Assembly: GCA_023481335.1 (NCBI GenBank)
Contig: JAMCWI010000117.1
Coordinates: forward strand, 1 to 5,583
DNA length: 5,583 nucleotides
Direction of reading: 5' to 3'
Origin: Bacillota bacterium
GTDB taxonomy: Bacteria; Bacillota; Desulfotomaculia; Desulfotomaculales; Desulfotomaculaceae
The notes under the pieces are model-generated. The model saw only the letters and a list, made by a program, of their open reading frames with translations, was not told where the DNA came from and did not search any database. A program made the position numbers and the translations under genes. Positions 3,818-5,583 of this stretch are shown in pieces; the stretch's first letter is position 1, and the number at the start of each line of letters is the position of its first letter.

Positions 3818-5583
3818 ATGGATTTTAACCGTTATACACAAAAATCAAGGGAAGCCGCTTCGGCTGCTCAAAATTTGGCGGCCCAGCGGCATCATCAGGA
3901 AATCACCGGCAAACACCTGCTGCTGGCTTTGCTGACCCAGGAAGGGGGCATGGTGCCCCGCTTTTTGGAACATGCCGGGGTCAATCCGGCTAGCCTGCAG
4001 GCCCAGGCGGAAGAACTGCTGAAAAAAAACACCGGCGGTGCACGGCTTGAAGGTTCACTCCGATTGAGCAGCGGTCTGGCCAGGGTCTTTCCGAGGGCGG
4101 AGCAGGAAGCCCGGGAGATGAAAGACCGGTTTGTCAGCGTCGAGCACCTGCTGCTCGCCCTGGCAGAGGAAGGCGAAAGTGAGATGCAAGATCTTTTCCG
4201 ACGGGCAGGTCTGCGCCGGGAGGCATTGCTAAGTTCCCTGCGGGCCATCCGGGGCAATCAGCAGGTGACCGGCGAGAACCCCGAGGAAACCTATGAGGCC
4301 CTGGAAAAGTACGGCAGAGATCTGACGAAACTGGCCCGGGAGGGGAAATTGGACCCGGTTATCGGACGGGATGATGAAATCCGCCGTGCCATTGAAATTT
4401 TGTCCCGCCGAACCAAAAACAACCCGGTGCTGATCGGGGAACCCGGTGTTGGTAAGACTGCCATCGTGGAAGGGCTGGCCCGGCGCATTGTGGCAGGCGA
4501 TGTGCCGGAAGGCTTAAAAAATAAGCTGGTGATTGCCCTGGATATGGGAGCCCTCATTGCCGGAGCCAAGTACCGGGGCGAGTTTGAGGAACGACTAAAG
4601 GCTGTATTAAAGGAAGTGCAGCAGTCGGACGGCCGCATCATCCTCTTTATTGATGAACTGCATACGGTGGTGGGTGCCGGTGCGGCAGAAGGGGCCATGG
4701 ATGCAGGCAACTTGCTAAAACCCATGCTGGCTCGGGGAGAACTCAGAGCCATTGGGGCCACCACCCTGGATGAGTATCGCAAGCATGTGGAGAAGGACGC
4801 CGCCCTGGAAAGGCGCTTCCAGCCGGTGCTGGTGAACCCGCCCTCCATCGAGGATACCATTTCCATACTGCGGGGACTTAAGGAGCGGTATGAGGTGCAT
4901 CATGGCGTGCGCATTCAAGACAGTGCTCTGGTGGCTGCCGCCACCCTGTCCGACCGGTATATCTCCGACCGCTTCCTGCCGGACAAAGCCATTGATTTGA
5001 TGGACGAGGCCGCAGCCCGTCTGCGTACCGAGATTGACAGCATGCCCACGGCCCTGGACGAAATTACCCGCCGGGTGATGCGCCTGGAGATTGAAGAAGC
5101 AGCCTTAAAGAAAGAGAAAGATGCCGTTTCCCAAGAGCGTTTGGAAAAATTGCAGAAACAGCTGGCCGAAATGAAGGCCGAAGCGGATGTCATGAAAACC
5201 CAGTGGCAGGTAGAAAAACAAGCCATTTCCCGGGTACGCCAGCTAAAGAAAGAGATTGAAGATACCAAACTGGCCATCGAAAGGGCGGAACGGGATTACG
5301 ATTTGAACCGCATGGCGGAATTGACCTATGGCAAGCTGCCGGATCTGGAACGCCGCTTGAAAGCGGAGGAGGAACTGCTGGCGGGCAAGCAAAAGAACAA
5401 CATGCTGCTGAAAGAAGAAGTGGATGAGGAGGACATTGCCAGGGTTGTCAGCCGCTGGACCGGCATTCCCCTAAACAAACTGATGGAGGGGGAAAAGGAA
5501 AAACTCATCCACCTGGACGAAGTGCTGCACCGCCGGGTCATTGGCCAGCATCAGGCCGTTCAGGCAGTGGCTTTGTCCGGCAG
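3818..5583 (+). CDS. clpB: ATP-dependent disaggregase ClpB (Hsp100), 3'-truncated by window
   Basis: ClpB is a cytosolic hexameric AAA+ machine that threads aggregated proteins through its pore with DnaK/DnaJ help. The 588 visible residues cover about two thirds of a typical 860-residue ClpB. The N-domain (about 1-145) has paired Clp repeats (KHLLLALL and VEHLLLAL). The first ATPase domain has Walker A GEPGVGKT (207-214), Walker B ILFIDE (275-280), pore-loop AKYRGEFEERL and the LERRF arginine motif. The coiled-coil middle domain (about 411-528, including YGKLPDLERRL from 504) distinguishes ClpB from ClpC and ClpA. The second ATPase domain starts at RWTGIP (546-551) and VIGQ (574-577), and the window ends before its Walker A. 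The ATG has GGGG eight bases upstream, partly paired in a hairpin. It is 33 bases after cbpM and evidently in the same operon. The last two or three codons (ALSG) depart from the usual A-I-R-R. Confidence 0.96.
   Translation, partial: MDFNRYTQKSREAASAAQNLAAQRHHQEITGKHLLLALLTQEGGMVPRFLEHAGVNPASLQAQAEELLKKNTGGARLEGSLRLSSGLARVFPRAEQEAREMKDRFVSVEHLLLALAEEGESEMQDLFRRAGLRREALLSSLRAIRGNQQVTGENPEETYEALEKYGRDLTKLAREGKLDPVIGRDDEIRRAIEILSRRTKNNPVLIGEPGVGKTAIVEGLARRIVAGDVPEGLKNKLVIALDMGALIAGAKYRGEFEERLKAVLKEVQQSDGRIILFIDELHTVVGAGAAEGAMDAGNLLKPMLARGELRAIGATTLDEYRKHVEKDAALERRFQPVLVNPPSIEDTISILRGLKERYEVHHGVRIQDSALVAAATLSDRYISDRFLPDKAIDLMDEAAARLRTEIDSMPTALDEITRRVMRLEIEEAALKKEKDAVSQERLEKLQKQLAEMKAEADVMKTQWQVEKQAISRVRQLKKEIEDTKLAIERAERDYDLNRMAELTYGKLPDLERRLKAEEELLAGKQKNNMLLKEEVDEEDIARVVSRWTGIPLNKLMEGEKEKLIHLDEVLHRRVIGQHQAVQAVALSG

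Overview
The window reads as a Gram-positive (Bacillota/Firmicutes) chromosome segment, most likely from a clostridial lineage such as the Desulfotomaculum/Peptococcaceae group. That placement is an inference from the 5S rRNA sequence, the strong AGGAGG-type ribosome binding site, two CtsR-type operators (CtsR is a Firmicutes repressor) and a moderately GC-rich coding style. The exact genus cannot be fixed from the sequence.

Positions 1-239 are the tail of an rRNA transcription unit: a 5'-truncated 5S rRNA, a complete tRNA-Asn(GTT) with encoded CCA, and a strong intrinsic terminator. Positions 240-595 are an AT-rich, gene-free regulatory region. It holds a sigma-A-like promoter bracketed by two CtsR boxes in opposite orientations, a small inverted repeat in the presumed 5' leader, and a good Shine-Dalgarno sequence.

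From 596 to the right edge there is one tightly packed plus-strand chaperone operon. It comprises dnaK (Hsp70), a dnaJ/cbpA-type J protein whose start lies inside dnaK, a small CbpM/MerR-like chaperone modulator, and clpB (Hsp100 disaggregase, cut off by the window edge in its second ATPase domain). A GC-rich hairpin between cbpM and clpB covers the clpB ribosome binding site.

Together the four genes encode an Hsp70/J-protein/Hsp100 protein-disaggregation machine with a likely J-protein regulator. No grpE or hrcA is present, so this is probably not the organism's housekeeping hrcA-grpE-dnaK-dnaJ locus but a second, stress-dedicated one under CtsR. The DnaK carries the roughly 22-residue N-terminal-domain insert typical of Gram-negative Hsp70s, and the J protein keeps only one of the two DnaJ zinc sites. 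I did not see an unknown defence or mobile system. The interest lies in the unusual composition and control of this chaperone operon.
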